DNA of 64,000 bases, taken from NCBI RefSeq assembly GCF_011320225.1, contig NZ_JAAOEN010000001.1:787652-851651 (forward strand), given 5' to 3'. Origin of the DNA: Phytoactinopolyspora limicola (GTDB taxonomy: Bacteria > Actinomycetota > Actinomycetes > Jiangellales > Jiangellaceae). Of the stretch, positions 45,355 through 54,253 are shown one piece after another. The notes below the pieces were generated by a model, which was given only the letters and a program-made list of their open reading frames with translations, was not told the DNA's origin and searched no databases. How positions within the stretch are numbered: the stretch's first letter is position 1; each line of letters begins with the position of its first letter. The position numbers were made by a program, and so were the translations under genes.

Positions 45355-46641
45355 TCAGCGCAGTTCGTCCCAGGGAACCCGGAACGGCTGGGTCGCCTCT
45401 GGGTCCTCCGGATTCTCGGTGGTTCCGCCTAGAATCGCCAGCTCGTCCGGCTTGTGCCGCAACACCGTGTCGACGTAGTCCTGTGCCGCCTCCGGCAGGC
45501 CGACGTCGTAGCCGGACCGCTCGGACAGGTACCACCGGTGTTCGAGCACCTCGTGGTAGATCTCCGGGGACTCGAGCTTGCCGCGGAACTCGGGCGGGAT
45601 GGTGCGCAGCACCGGTTCGAAGCAGTCGAGGACCCAGGCGTTGGCTACGATCTCCTCGTCTTCGCCCTGCTGGTCGGTCTCGGCCGCGTACGCGTCGAGG
45701 TCGTTCAGCAGCCGACGGGCCTGGTTCTCCTGTGCGTCGATTCCAGTCAGCCGGAGCAGCCGGCGCGAATGGTGTCCGGCGTCGACCACCTTCGGCTGGA
45801 CCCGAACCGTGCGCCCGCCGATGTCGGTGACGATGTCGAGCTCGGCTACGTCGAAACCCAGTTCGTTGAGGCGCTCCACCCGGCGGGCGATCCGCCACCG
45901 GTCGTTGACGTCGAACGCCTCCCATTCGGTGAGCTCGGCCCACAACGTCCGATAACGTTCGACGACCTGATCGCTCGTGGCGATGGGGTCGACCGTCTCG
46001 TCGAGATATCCCGCAGCGGCCAGATCCATCATCTCGCCGGCGATGTTGACCCTGGCGACTTCGAGGTCGTGAAGGCGCTGCCCGTCGCTGAGCCGGTCGT
46101 GCAACTCGCCGGTCTCCGCGTCGACGAGGTAGGCGGCGAAGGCTCCGGCATCGCGTCGGAACAGGGTATTGGAGAGCGAACAGTCCCCCCAGTAGAACCC
46201 CAGCAGGTGTAGCCGGGCGATCAGTACCACCAGTGCGTCGATGAGCCGATCCACCGTGTCCCGGCGCATCATGCGGGCGAAGAGTGCCCGGTACGGGAGA
46301 GAGAACTGGAGGTGGCGAGTGACCAGGATCGGATCCAGCGATTCGCCGTCAGGTGCTTGTCGCCCGCTGACCACCCCTACCGCCTTCACCGCCGGCACGT
46401 TCAGGCGTTCCAGATCACGCAGCAGGCGGTATTCGCGGTCCGCGTAGGACTGCACGACTTCTTTGAGCGCATAGATCCGGCCGCCCAATCGGGTAAACCG
46501 CACGACATGCCGGGAGATGCCGCGGGGAAGGGCGACGAGATACCACTCGGGCCATTCCTCCAGCGGCATGTCCCAGGGCAGGTCGAGCAGCGCCTGCTGT
46601 TCCCTCGGCGTGGCCAGGATGCGCAGTTCCATAGCGGACAT
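45355..46641 (-). CDS. DUF4032 protein with kinase-like fold
   Basis: About 428 residues. The N-terminal half resembles a lipopolysaccharide-kinase-type fold: GGRIYALKEV supplies the lysine, FYWGDCSLSNTLFRRDAG the H/G-D-x-x-x-x-N catalytic loop, and AYLVDAETGELH the D-x-E metal site. The C-terminal half is the DUF4032 region (EEIVANAWVLDCFEPVLRTI, EVLEHRWYLSERSGYDVG). Start is ATG 46641 (weak AGGA) or ATG 46662. It lies 84 bases downstream of msiK with a strong hairpin between. Substrate unknown; this neighbour relation with msiK is common in actinobacteria. Confidence 0.8.
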   Translation of the reverse strand: MSAMELRILATPREQQALLDLPWDMPLEEWPEWYLVALPRGISRHVVRFTRLGGRIYALKEVVQSYADREYRLLRDLERLNVPAVKAVGVVSGRQAPDGESLDPILVTRHLQFSLPYRALFARMMRRDTVDRLIDALVVLIARLHLLGFYWGDCSLSNTLFRRDAGAFAAYLVDAETGELHDRLSDGQRLHDLEVARVNIAGEMMDLAAAGYLDETVDPIATSDQVVERYRTLWAELTEWEAFDVNDRWRIARRVERLNELGFDVAELDIVTDIGGRTVRVQPKVVDAGHHSRRLLRLTGIDAQENQARRLLNDLDAYAAETDQQGEDEEIVANAWVLDCFEPVLRTIPPEFRGKLESPEIYHEVLEHRWYLSERSGYDVGLPEAAQDYVDTVLRHKPDELAILGGTTENPEDPEATQPFRVPWDELR

Positions 46642-46667
46642 TCTCGCTGAGTCCTGGTTCATAGGCG

Positions 46668-46716
46668 GCGCGAACGGGGGCGCCGAGCCCGAATGCTCGG
46701 CGCCCCCCGTTCGCGC
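46668..46716. terminator. Long hairpin between msiK and the DUF4032 gene
   Basis: A 21-base arm (46668-46688, starting GCGCGAACGGGGGCGCC) pairs with 46695-46716 with a single bulged C and a six-base loop. It lies nine bases after the msiK stop. Confidence 0.75.
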
Positions 46717-46724
46717 GTGACGTC

Positions 46725-47849
46725 TTACTGAGGGATACGCTCGCCGGTCTTGACCGAGAAGAAGTGCGACTCTCCCTCACGGACCTTGAGCACGATCTTC
46801 TCACCCTTGGCCGGTGCCATCCGCGGCTCGACCCGTGCGATGACGGTGTCGCTGCGCATCCGGTCGGTCTGCTCCGCCGCCTTGGGGCCGGCGGGGTGGC
46901 CGTACACGAAGGCGTCGGAGCCCAACTCCTCGACGACGTCGACAGTGACCGGGATGCCGCCGACATCCTCGGAGGAGACCGGCACCAGCGACTCCGGACG
47001 GAAGCCGATGGTGACGAGGTCGGAGCCTTCGTCGGAGACCTTGGTGAGCACCGACCTGGGCACCGAGACGTCGGCCTCGCCCAGCTTGGCCCGGCCGCCC
47101 TCGATGATGTCGAAGGTGGCGATGTTCATCGCGGGGGAGCCGATGAACCCGGCGACGAACACGTTGGCGGGTGTGTCGTACAGGTTGAGCGGGGTGTCCA
47201 CCTGCTGCAGGAGGCCGTCCTTCAGGACACAGACGCGGTCGCCCATGGTCATGGCCTCGATCTGGTCGTGGGTGACGTAGACCGTGGTGATGCCAAGGCG
47301 CCGCTGTAGCGACGCGATCTGGGTGCGAGTAGAGACGCGGAGTTTGGCGTCGAGGTTGGACAGCGGCTCGTCCATGAGGAACACCTGCGGCTCACGCACG
47401 ATGGCGCGGCCCATGGCAACTCGTTGCCGCTGACCACCGGAGAGCGCCTTCGGCTTGCGGTCGAGGTATTCGACGAGGTCGAGAAGCTTGGCGGCCTCCA
47501 GAACACGACGCTGGATCTCGGCCTTCGGGGTGCCGGAGATCTTCAAGGCGAAGCCCATGTTGGCCGCGACCGTCATGTGCGGGTAGAGAGCGTAGTTCTG
47601 GAACACCATGGCGATGTCCCGGTCCTTGGGCGGCATGTGGGTGACGTCTCGCTCGCCGATCCGGATGGATCCAGCGTCGACCTCTTCCAGCCCGGCGAGC
47701 ATCCGGAGGCTGGTGGACTTCCCACAACCGGAGGGGCCGACGAGGACGAGGAACTCGCCATCCTCGATGGCCAGATCGAGGCTGTCGACGGCCGGGGTGT
47801 CCTGGCCCGGGTAAACCCGGGTCGCTTTGTCGTAGGTGACAGTGGCCAT
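46725..47849 (-). CDS. Multiple-sugar ABC transporter ATPase (MsiK/UgpC family)
   Basis: A 374-residue ATPase that energises several carbohydrate importers in actinomycetes. Walker [10 protein letters not shown] is near residue 38, Q-loop [11 protein letters not shown], signature [20 protein letters not shown], Walker [17 protein letters not shown] and H-loop [16 protein letters not shown] follow. The C-terminal OB/TOBE region ([10 protein letters not shown] and the later strands) is the regulatory domain of the MalK/MsiK group. ATG 47849 has AAGGGA nine bases upstream. No permease or binding protein is adjacent, which is usual for MsiK, a shared ATPase. Confidence 0.92.
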   Translation of the reverse strand: MATVTYDKATRVYPGQDTPAVDSLDLAIEDGEFLVLVGPSGCGKSTSLRMLAGLEEVDAGSIRIGERDVTHMPPKDRDIAMVFQNYALYPHMTVAANMGFALKISGTPKAEIQRRVLEAAKLLDLVEYLDRKPKALSGGQRQRVAMGRAIVREPQVFLMDEPLSNLDAKLRVSTRTQIASLQRRLGITTVYVTHDQIEAMTMGDRVCVLKDGLLQQVDTPLNLYDTPANVFVAGFIGSPAMNIATFDIIEGGRAKLGEADVSVPRSVLTKVSDEGSDLVTIGFRPESLVPVSSEDVGGIPVTVDVVEELGSDAFVYGHPAGPKAAEQTDRMRSDTVIARVEPRMAPAKGEKIVLKVREGESHFFSVKTGERIPQ

Positions 47850-48065
47850 GGTGATGTGTCCCTTCACCGGCAGGTACGTGCCGGACGATCCGTAGTGAAG
47901 TGGATGGGTATGAAGTTGTCCCACCGCGTGGGTGTCTTGTGACGATACATGGTGGATGCTGTGAGCGTCACGCGGGCGGGTTCACCCGAAAGGCTTCCAC
48001 CGGCGGCGAATACGCCGTACCGTGCAATGGCACGAGGAGTACTCCGAGACCATCAGGAGGCCCCC

Positions 48066-48503
48066 ATGCACGTATCCGACCTGATCCGCACCAAGGGTGC
48101 CGACGTCGTGACCGTCTCCCCCGAGGACGACGTCCGGACGTTGCTGGCCGTCCTGGCCGAGCACCACATCGGTGCGACGGTTGTCGTCGACGCCGACGGC
48201 GCGCTCGCCGGTATCGTCTCGGAACGAGATATCGTCCGGGCCATCGCCCGCCGAGGTGCCGCTATTCTGTCCGACGCCGTTTCGACCATCATGACGGCCG
48301 ACGTCAAGACCTGCACGCCGCAGACTCATCTCGAGGAGTTGTCGCGGGTGATGACGGACGGCCGATTCCGGCACGTGCCGGTGATGGTGGACGACCGCCT
48401 GGCCGGGCTCGTCAGCATCGGTGACGTCGTCAAGAGCCGGATCACCGAACTTGAGGTCGAGCGAGATTCGTTGTCGTCGTACATCAGGACTGCCTCCACC
48501 TAG
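48066..48503 (+). CDS. CBS domain pair protein
   Basis: A 145-residue protein of two CBS domains: DVVTVSPEDDVRTLLAVLAE with GALAGIVSERDIVRAIARRG (about 12-75) and VKTCTPQTHLEELSRVMTDG with VDDRLAGLVSIGDVVKSRI (about 80-135). CBS pairs bind adenosine nucleotides and act as energy sensors; stand-alone versions like this resemble the mycobacterial hypoxia-response protein type. ATG 48066 is five bases from AGGAGG. The TAG stop is part of the CTAG of the repeat at 48500. Confidence 0.88.
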   Translation: MHVSDLIRTKGADVVTVSPEDDVRTLLAVLAEHHIGATVVVDADGALAGIVSERDIVRAIARRGAAILSDAVSTIMTADVKTCTPQTHLEELSRVMTDGRFRHVPVMVDDRLAGLVSIGDVVKSRITELEVERDSLSSYIRTAST

Positions 48504-48526
48504 TGTCCTCCGGCGCGGGACACTAG
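48500..48526. repeat. CTAGTGTC-bounded hairpin, shortest form of the CTAG family
   Basis: CTAGTGTCC (48500-48508) pairs with GGACACTAG (48518-48526) around nine bases. Its termini match those at 21162 and 29296. It begins on the stop codon of the CBS gene and could terminate it. Confidence 0.6.
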
Positions 48527-48643
48527 CGACGAAGGCCTCCACGTCGCGACGCAAGTGCGAAGCGTGGGAAGTCTGTCGCTCACCCAACGAACATCACACC
48601 CCGAACTCCCCGCGCGGACGGCAGCGGCGGAGGACAATACGAG

Positions 48644-49969
48644 GTGATGTCCACCGCGCGCCGTGCTCAGATCGTGTGGGGAGTCGGCCTCGTGTCCTAC
48701 ATCGTGGCCGTCTTGCACCGCACGTCGTTTGGTGTATCCGGGCTGGAGGCGGCGGACCGGTTCGGCACCTCGGCCAGTGTCCTGGCATCGTTCGTGGTCC
48801 TCCAATTGGTGGTCTACGCCGGTTTGCAGGTGCCGGTCGGCGTGTTGCTGGATCAGATCGGTCCTCGCCGGCTGCTGATCATCGGGGCGCTGATCATGGC
48901 CGGTGGCCAGGGGGTGCTGGCTTTCGCCGAGTCGGTACCGGCGGCCGCCGCCGGCCGGATCCTGGTCGGGTGTGGCGACGCGATGACGTTCGTCAGTGTC
49001 CTGCGTCTGGTCGCTGCTTGGTTCCCGCCCGGCCGGGTTCCATTGCTCACCCAGCTGACCGGTCTGACCGGCCAGCTGGGCCAGGTGCTGTCCGCCGTGC
49101 CCTTCGTCGCGGTCCTCGGTCAGCTCGGATGGACGTCTGCGTATGGGTCGGTCGCCGTACTGGGTGTGGTGGTCGCTGTGGTGGCGATCGTTACGCTGCG
49201 CGATTCGCCGGAGGCGCGGGCGCGCCCTATCCAAGGCAACACCTGGGGTGGGGTCGGCAGCGACCTGATGACGGCGTGGCGGCACCCCGGAACTCGGCTC
49301 GGGTTGTGGACTCACACCACCACCGGCTTCGCGGGCATCGTGTTCGCGATGATGTGGGGCTACCCGTTCCTGGTGGCCGGGCAGGGTATGTCGCAGGCGG
49401 CGGCCGGCGCGTTGATGACCGTTATGGTCCTGGCCGGAGCGGTCGCCGGCCCGGTGGTCGGGGTGCTCGTGCAACGGCATCCGTTGCGGCGCTCCTGGCT
49501 GGTGGTGTCGGTCGTGCTGGCCAATGCGTCGGCCTGGACGGCGGTCTTGCTCTGGCCCGGTGCCGCGCCGGTGTGGTTGCTGGTGTTGCTCGTGTTGTCG
49601 CTGGCGTTGAGCGGTCCTGGCTCGATGATCGGCTTCGACTTCGCCCGTACCTTCAACCCACCTAACCGCCTCGGCACCGCTACCGGCATCGTGAACGTCG
49701 GTGGATTCACCGCCGCGCTGCTGATCATCCTGGCCATCGGCGCTTTGATCGACCTGCGCAGTGGCGACGGGACGACGTACGAACTGGACGACTTCCGGCT
49801 CGGTTTCGCCGTGCAGTACGTCGTGTGGCTCGGCGGGCTGGCGGGGATCCTCATCACCCGTCGCAAGGTGCGGCGCCGGATGGCCGCCCATGGCGTGGTG
49901 GTGCCACCGATCCGCGAGGTGATGGCGCGCCGGCGCCGGCATCGCCGCCGGCGCGGAGCGGATGAGTGA
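48644..49969 (+). CDS. MFS transporter
   Basis: A 441-residue major facilitator with twelve helices. VWGVGLVSYIVAVLHRTSFG starts helix 1; the loop 2-3 motif is GVLLDQIGPRRLLI (the G-x-x-x-D-R-x-G-R-R type). The middle loop is short and the C-terminus is a highly basic tail (RRRRHRRRRGADE). It resembles actinobacterial nitrate/sugar-phosphate-like MFS proteins, but no substrate can be read from it. Start GTG 48644 or ATG 48647; GGAGG lies ten or thirteen bases before. It is convergent with mtnP. Confidence 0.83.
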   Translation: MMSTARRAQIVWGVGLVSYIVAVLHRTSFGVSGLEAADRFGTSASVLASFVVLQLVVYAGLQVPVGVLLDQIGPRRLLIIGALIMAGGQGVLAFAESVPAAAAGRILVGCGDAMTFVSVLRLVAAWFPPGRVPLLTQLTGLTGQLGQVLSAVPFVAVLGQLGWTSAYGSVAVLGVVVAVVAIVTLRDSPEARARPIQGNTWGGVGSDLMTAWRHPGTRLGLWTHTTTGFAGIVFAMMWGYPFLVAGQGMSQAAAGALMTVMVLAGAVAGPVVGVLVQRHPLRRSWLVVSVVLANASAWTAVLLWPGAAPVWLLVLLVLSLALSGPGSMIGFDFARTFNPPNRLGTATGIVNVGGFTAALLIILAIGALIDLRSGDGTTYELDDFRLGFAVQYVVWLGGLAGILITRRKVRRRMAAHGVVVPPIREVMARRRRHRRRRGADE

Positions 49970-49994
49970 TGCTCGCTCATGCGCCCGGGTCGGC

Positions 49995-50822
49995 CTAGGC
50001 GACGAAACGTGTCAGCCCCGGCAGCGCGGCGGCCAGCAGCTCGCGCAGCCGGTGCAGGTTCTGCTCGAAGACCGCGAACACCGCCTCTTGGGTGACCGGT
50101 TCGGACCCGGCCCGTTCCAGACCGGTGTCGTCGTCGGTGACCAGCGCGATGCCGCCGAACGGGATGCCGGCCTCGCCAGCGAGCGCGGCTTCCGGGTACT
50201 GAGTCATGTTCACCACATCCCAGCCTGCGGCACGATGCCACCTGGACTCCGCCCGGGTGGAGAACCTGGGCCCGTTGATGACCACAACCGTGCCGCCATC
50301 GTGGATGGTGATTCCCGCGGTTCGGGCCGCGTCGAGCAGGATGCGGCGGACACCGGGGTGGTAGGGGTCGGCGAACGGCAGATGCCGCGGCCCTTCCTTG
50401 AAGTCGTCGTAGAACGTGTCGGCACGACCATGGGAGCGGTCGACGAGCTGGTCGACAACGACGAACTCACCGGGTTTGACCTCGGGGCGCAGCGAACCCG
50501 CCGCGAACGGTGACACCAGCACTCGAACACCCAACTGGCGCATCGCGTCGACGTTGGCCCGATAGTTGATCCGATGCGGGGGAAACTCGTGGTGCGTGCC
50601 GTGCCGTGGCAGGAACGCCACCCGGACCGACGTATCCCCCGTGGTGAAGGTGGCGATGGTCACCGGTGCCGACGGTGCGCCCCATGTGGTCGTCACCTCC
50701 ACGGTGTGGACGTCGCCCGGGTCAGCACCGGTCAAGGCGTAGAAGCCGGACCCGCCGAAGACACCGATGTCGGCGGTGGGCGGGCCGGCGGACGGCGGGT
50801 GGCCATGGAGCGTGTCGGTCAC
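49995..50822 (-). CDS. mtnP: S-methyl-5'-thioadenosine phosphorylase
   Basis: MtnP splits methylthioadenosine into adenine and methylthioribose-1-phosphate for methionine salvage. The 275-residue protein shows the phosphate loop GVFGGSGFYAL, the trimeric PNP-family FLPRHGTHHEFPPHRINYRA, the ribose/phosphate segment GPRFSTRAESRW and the base-binding MTQYPEAALAGEAGIPFGGI then ALVTDDD. The GTG start overlaps the glycosyltransferase stop (GTGA), so it belongs to the DUF2064-GT2-mtnP operon. No other methionine-salvage gene is near; some MtnP relatives use methylthioinosine. Confidence 0.88.
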   Translation of the reverse strand: MTDTLHGHPPSAGPPTADIGVFGGSGFYALTGADPGDVHTVEVTTTWGAPSAPVTIATFTTGDTSVRVAFLPRHGTHHEFPPHRINYRANVDAMRQLGVRVLVSPFAAGSLRPEVKPGEFVVVDQLVDRSHGRADTFYDDFKEGPRHLPFADPYHPGVRRILLDAARTAGITIHDGGTVVVINGPRFSTRAESRWHRAAGWDVVNMTQYPEAALAGEAGIPFGGIALVTDDDTGLERAGSEPVTQEAVFAVFEQNLHRLRELLAAALPGLTRFVA

Positions 50823-51505
50823 GGTTCCTCCTGCCTGCTGGCGGCTCGCGCCGCGGCCCGAGCCCGGCCAAGTTGTGCCTGCATATCGATGATGGCGCGT
50901 ACCGTGCCCGGCACGGTACCGGTCACCTTGCTACGGCCCATCCGCCGACGGTAGGGCACCGGCACCTCGGAGACGCGCCAACCAGCCCGCCCGGCCCGCA
51001 GAACCATCTCCAGGGGCCAGCCGCTGCGCCGGTCGGTGATACCCAGCTCGAGTAGCGGAACCCGGGAGGCGGCCCGCATCGGCCCGAGGTCGCTGATCCG
51101 CGCCCCGACGTAGCGGTTGACGCGCCAGGCCAGATACCGGTTGGCCACCCGGCTGTGCACCGCGAGTGCGCCGTCGGTGGGCTGTCGAGCTCCTAACACC
51201 AGATCGGCCGCGCCGTGGACAACAGGGTGGGCGACGGTTGGCAGATCTATCGGGTCGAGCGACGCGTCGCAGTCCATGAAACACACAACGGGGGCGCTGG
51301 CGGCGGAGAGGCCGGCATAACAGGCCGCGCCGAAGCCGCGCCGCGGTTCGCTGACCACCCACGCGCCGAGGGCTTCGGCCGCGTGCGGCGAACCGTCGGT
51401 GGACCCGTTGTCGACCACGATGGGTCGGTATCCGGGTGGCATCCGTGGGAGCACCCAGGCGATCGCGGCCCGCTCGTTCAAGACGGGAAGGATGACGTCG
51501 ATCAT
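50819..51505 (-). CDS. Glycosyltransferase family 2
   Basis: A 228-residue GT-A enzyme. VILPVLNERAAIAWVLPRM, VVDNGSTDGSPHAAEALGA and the metal-binding D-x-D-type CFMDCDASLDP are typical of GT2 dolichyl-phosphate-mannose-synthase-like enzymes. No membrane anchor is present. ATG 51505 overlaps the DUF2064 stop, and its own stop overlaps mtnP. With the membrane protein at 54254 and the epimerase at 55769 it suggests assembly of a polyprenyl-linked or envelope sugar. Confidence 0.88.
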   Translation of the reverse strand: MIDVILPVLNERAAIAWVLPRMPPGYRPIVVDNGSTDGSPHAAEALGAWVVSEPRRGFGAACYAGLSAASAPVVCFMDCDASLDPIDLPTVAHPVVHGAADLVLGARQPTDGALAVHSRVANRYLAWRVNRYVGARISDLGPMRAASRVPLLELGITDRRSGWPLEMVLRAGRAGWRVSEVPVPYRRRMGRSKVTGTVPGTVRAIIDMQAQLGRARAAARAASRQEEP

Positions 51506-52215
51506 GCCGGGGCCTCGCCGGCCACTCCGGCCCCCGCTGTGCCCCCGGCGGGGCCCGACTCCCGGGCGGCCGACCGGGGGCGGGCAATAGTCCTCACGTG
51601 GTCCTGAACAGCCCCAGCTGTGCGAGACGTCGGGGCCGCACCGGCGATCGCCAGGGCATCCACGACGTCGTCGAGATCACGCAACACGGGAAGGCTCCGT
51701 ACTCGCAGCCCCAGCGCGCGGAGGCGATCGTATTGCTGGCGGCCGGTATCGGGCCGGCTCATAGGCACGCCACGGAACACACCGGGGCGCGGCTGATCCA
51801 AGGCGATCGCCCACCAGCCGCCGTCCTCGGCGAGGCCGAGCGCCGCGTCGGCGGCCGAACCCATCACGATGCTGAGTGCATGGGTGAGTAGACCCGGGGT
51901 GACCTGCGGGGTGTCCATGCCGATCTGAACGCCTGGGCCCCCGGCGTACTCCCATGCCGCGGCCAACCGCTGGTTAAGGGAGCCAGACACCTGCGGGATC
52001 ACCTCGAAGCCCGGCGGCAGCCATGGGCCGCGGGGACCATCCAAGGCCAGGATGCGCCGGTCCACGTCGCAGCCGGCCACCACCTCCAGTGTGTCGGCTA
52101 GCGCCGCCTCGGCGACCGCCGCCGCGGCGGCGGGGGACAGCGGTGGACTGAGCCGGGTCTTGACTCGCCCCGGGGCGGGCGCCTTGGCCAGCACCAGCAC
52201 GTGAGGGCTGCGCAT
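51502..52215 (-). CDS. DUF2064 / TIGR04282-type nucleotidyl/glycosyltransferase-like protein
   Basis: A 237-residue GT-A-like protein. VLVLAKAPAPGRVKTRLSPP is the family N-terminus (K-x-P-x-x-G-x-x-K-T-R-L), VQIGMDTPQVTP is the D-T/S-P motif, and GLAEDGGWWAIALDQP follows. Related proteins are found in arsenosugar biosynthesis, but no arsenic gene is near and a sugar-nucleotide role in envelope assembly is at least as likely. Leaderless start: TAATGT, seven bases, ATG 52215. It heads the three-gene minus-strand operon. Confidence 0.85.
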   Translation of the reverse strand: MRSPHVLVLAKAPAPGRVKTRLSPPLSPAAAAAVAEAALADTLEVVAGCDVDRRILALDGPRGPWLPPGFEVIPQVSGSLNQRLAAAWEYAGGPGVQIGMDTPQVTPGLLTHALSIVMGSAADAALGLAEDGGWWAIALDQPRPGVFRGVPMSRPDTGRQQYDRLRALGLRVRSLPVLRDLDDVVDALAIAGAAPTSRTAGAVQDHVRTIARPRSAARESGPAGGTAGAGVAGEAPA

Positions 52216-52222
52216 GCAGGCG

Positions 52223-52228
52223 ACATTA
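52223..52228 (-). promoter_or_regulatory. -10 hexamer TAATGT of the DUF2064-GT2-mtnP operon
   Basis: On the minus strand TAATGT is followed by seven bases and the ATG at 52215. Confidence 0.5.
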
Positions 52229-52317
52229 GAGGCGGAAAGCGCGTCGAATCATTACGAAGCGCGAAAGTCTGCCCCGCGGAGGCGACGCGGGGGTAGTGGA
52301 TCGGTCATGGTAGTTGC

Positions 52318-53016
52318 ATGGATTCCGCTGCCGCCTCGCGCGTGCTTGTGGTTGATGACGATCCGGCCCTGGCCGATGTCGTCGCCCGGTATCTGCGCCG
52401 TGACGGCTTTGAGGTGGACTACGCCACCGATGGCGCCACAGGCCTGAAACAGGCGTTGGCCACGTTGCCGGACCTCGTCGTGCTGGACGTCATGATGCCC
52501 GGTATGGACGGCTTGGAGGTGTGTCGCCGCCTGCGGCAGGTCGCGCCGATCCCGGTGGTGATGCTGACCGCGCTCGGTGAGGAAAACGATCGGATCGCCG
52601 GTCTGGAAATTGGCGCGGACGATTACGTCACCAAGCCGTTTTCTCCCCGGGAGCTAGCCGCTCGGGTGCGGGCAGTGCTGCGCCGGGCCGCAAGCGGGGG
52701 TGTTTCGCTGACATCCGCGGACGTGCTGGTGGCCGGCGATATCGAGGTCGACGTCGTCGGTCACCAGGTCACCCGGGGCGGCGCAGCTGTGGCGTTGACC
52801 GCCAAGGAGTTCGATCTTCTCGTCTATCTACTCGCCCATCCGGGCCGGGCGTTCCGCCGCGAAGAGCTGCTGGAAGCGGTGTGGGGCTGGCGATTCGGCG
52901 ACACGTCGACGGTCACCGTGCACATGCGCCGACTGCGCGAGAAAGTGGAAAGCGACGCTTCGGCGCCGACCCATCTGGTCACGGTTCGTGGTGTCGGCTA
53001 CCGGTTTGAGCCATGA
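52318..53016 (+). CDS. OmpR-family response regulator
   Basis: A 232-residue regulator. The receiver has VVDDDPALADVV, phosphorylatable Asp57 in VVLDVMMPGMDG and Lys in YVTKPFSPREL; the winged helix has LTAKEFDLLVYLLAHPGRAF and VTVHMRRLREKVE. ATG 52318 is the only fitting start; no good ribosome site is seen, so it too may be leaderless. It overlaps the kinase gene and is divergent from DUF2064-GT2-mtnP, with about 100 bases between, placing it to control the surrounding glycosyl cluster. Confidence 0.9.
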   Translation: MDSAAASRVLVVDDDPALADVVARYLRRDGFEVDYATDGATGLKQALATLPDLVVLDVMMPGMDGLEVCRRLRQVAPIPVVMLTALGEENDRIAGLEIGADDYVTKPFSPRELAARVRAVLRRAASGGVSLTSADVLVAGDIEVDVVGHQVTRGGAAVALTAKEFDLLVYLLAHPGRAFRREELLEAVWGWRFGDTSTVTVHMRRLREKVESDASAPTHLVTVRGVGYRFEP

Positions 53017-54239
53017 TCCGCAGACCCTTCCCGACCCTGGTGATCCTCACCGCCGCCATGGTGGTCGCGGCGGTGATCGCTGCTCTTTGCGGTGTCCCGG
53101 CAGACGAGGCGGCAATCCTGCTCGGGGTGGCGTTCGTGGCGTCGGCGATAGCCAGTGTCGCCGGAGCGATGGTGCTGCGGTTCTTCCGGGGCCGACCGGT
53201 GCGCGCACAGGTGCTCGTTGTGGCTATGTCCGCGGTGCTGGTGGCGGTCACGGGTGTGATCGTCGCGGCGCTGGCCATGTTCATCTCCAAACATGACCTG
53301 ATCGTGCTGATCGTCGTGCTGGTGGTGGCCATGGGTGTCGCCGTTGGCGCTGCTCTACAACTCGGTGACGATATCGGCGCCGGAACCCGGCAAGTGGGTG
53401 ACTACGCGCGGACGATGGTCGATGAGGATGGCAGCATCGCGCCATCGAGCGCACCCCACGTGACCGGACCAGGTGAGCTGGCCGGGCTGGTGGCGGAGTT
53501 GGCTGACGTCTCCCGCCGGTTGGACGAGTCGCAGAAACGAGAACACGCACTCGAGACGTCCCGCCGAGAACTGATCGCCTGGGTCTCACACGATCTACGC
53601 GCACCGCTGGCCACGATCCGGGCGATGGCCGAGGCGCTCGACGACGACGTCGCCGATGACCCCGACACCGTCGCCCGCTATCACGCACAGATTCGCACGG
53701 ATGCCGAGCGCCTGACCGCCCTGGTGGAGGACCTGTTCGAGCTGTCCCGGATCAACAGCGGCGCGTTGCGGCTGGGCGGCGAGAAAGTGTGGCTCGGCGA
53801 GGTCGTGGCCGACTCGTTGGCCGGTGCCGGTGCCGCCGCCGACGTCAAGGGGGTGGAGATCGTCGAGCGGCTACGGCAACTCCCGGCGATGGAGGTGTCC
53901 GCCCGGGAATTCTGCCGGGCCCTCGACAACCTGCTGGACAACGCCATCCGGCACACACCGCCGGGCGGCCGGGTGATCGTGGAGGCCGGCGACGTCGGCG
54001 GTGCCGCGGTGTTGTGCGTCACCGACCAGTGTGGTGGTATCCCCGAGGCCGACCTCCCCCGGGTGTTCGACGTCGCCTTTCGGGGGGACGATTCGCGGAT
54101 GCGGGATGAACGAGGCGGCGGTCTCGGCCTGGCCATCACCCGCGGGCTGGTCGAAGCTCATCAGGGGTCCGTCTCAGTGGCTAACGACGGCGATGGGTGT
54201 CGTTTCACCATCCGGCTGCCAGCTGCCGCACCGCGGTAG
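53013..54239 (+). CDS. Sensor histidine kinase
   Basis: A 408-residue kinase with four hydrophobic helices in the first 115 residues and almost no extracellular loop, then a HAMP-like linker, HisKA with His193 in LIAWVSHDLRAPLATIRAMA, N-box ALDNLLDNAIRHTPPGG, a G1 region reading DQCGGIP and G2 GGGLGLAITRGLVEAH. The lack of a sensor domain suggests that the signal is membrane-borne or comes through a partner. ATG overlaps the regulator stop by four bases. Confidence 0.9.
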   Translation: MIRRPFPTLVILTAAMVVAAVIAALCGVPADEAAILLGVAFVASAIASVAGAMVLRFFRGRPVRAQVLVVAMSAVLVAVTGVIVAALAMFISKHDLIVLIVVLVVAMGVAVGAALQLGDDIGAGTRQVGDYARTMVDEDGSIAPSSAPHVTGPGELAGLVAELADVSRRLDESQKREHALETSRRELIAWVSHDLRAPLATIRAMAEALDDDVADDPDTVARYHAQIRTDAERLTALVEDLFELSRINSGALRLGGEKVWLGEVVADSLAGAGAAADVKGVEIVERLRQLPAMEVSAREFCRALDNLLDNAIRHTPPGGRVIVEAGDVGGAAVLCVTDQCGGIPEADLPRVFDVAFRGDDSRMRDERGGGLGLAITRGLVEAHQGSVSVANDGDGCRFTIRLPAAAPR

Positions 54240-54253
54240 CGAGGGGCGGTCGG

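Noticed and set aside
48500-49942. A 480-codon minus-strand frame
   Set aside because: Antisense shadow of the MFS gene; its translation is rich in Arg, His, Gln and Gly without any domain.
51502-52215. Arsenosugar biosynthesis glycosyltransferase as a specific function
   Set aside because: The family name comes from a few arsenic clusters; no arsenic gene is near, so only the fold-level call is kept.
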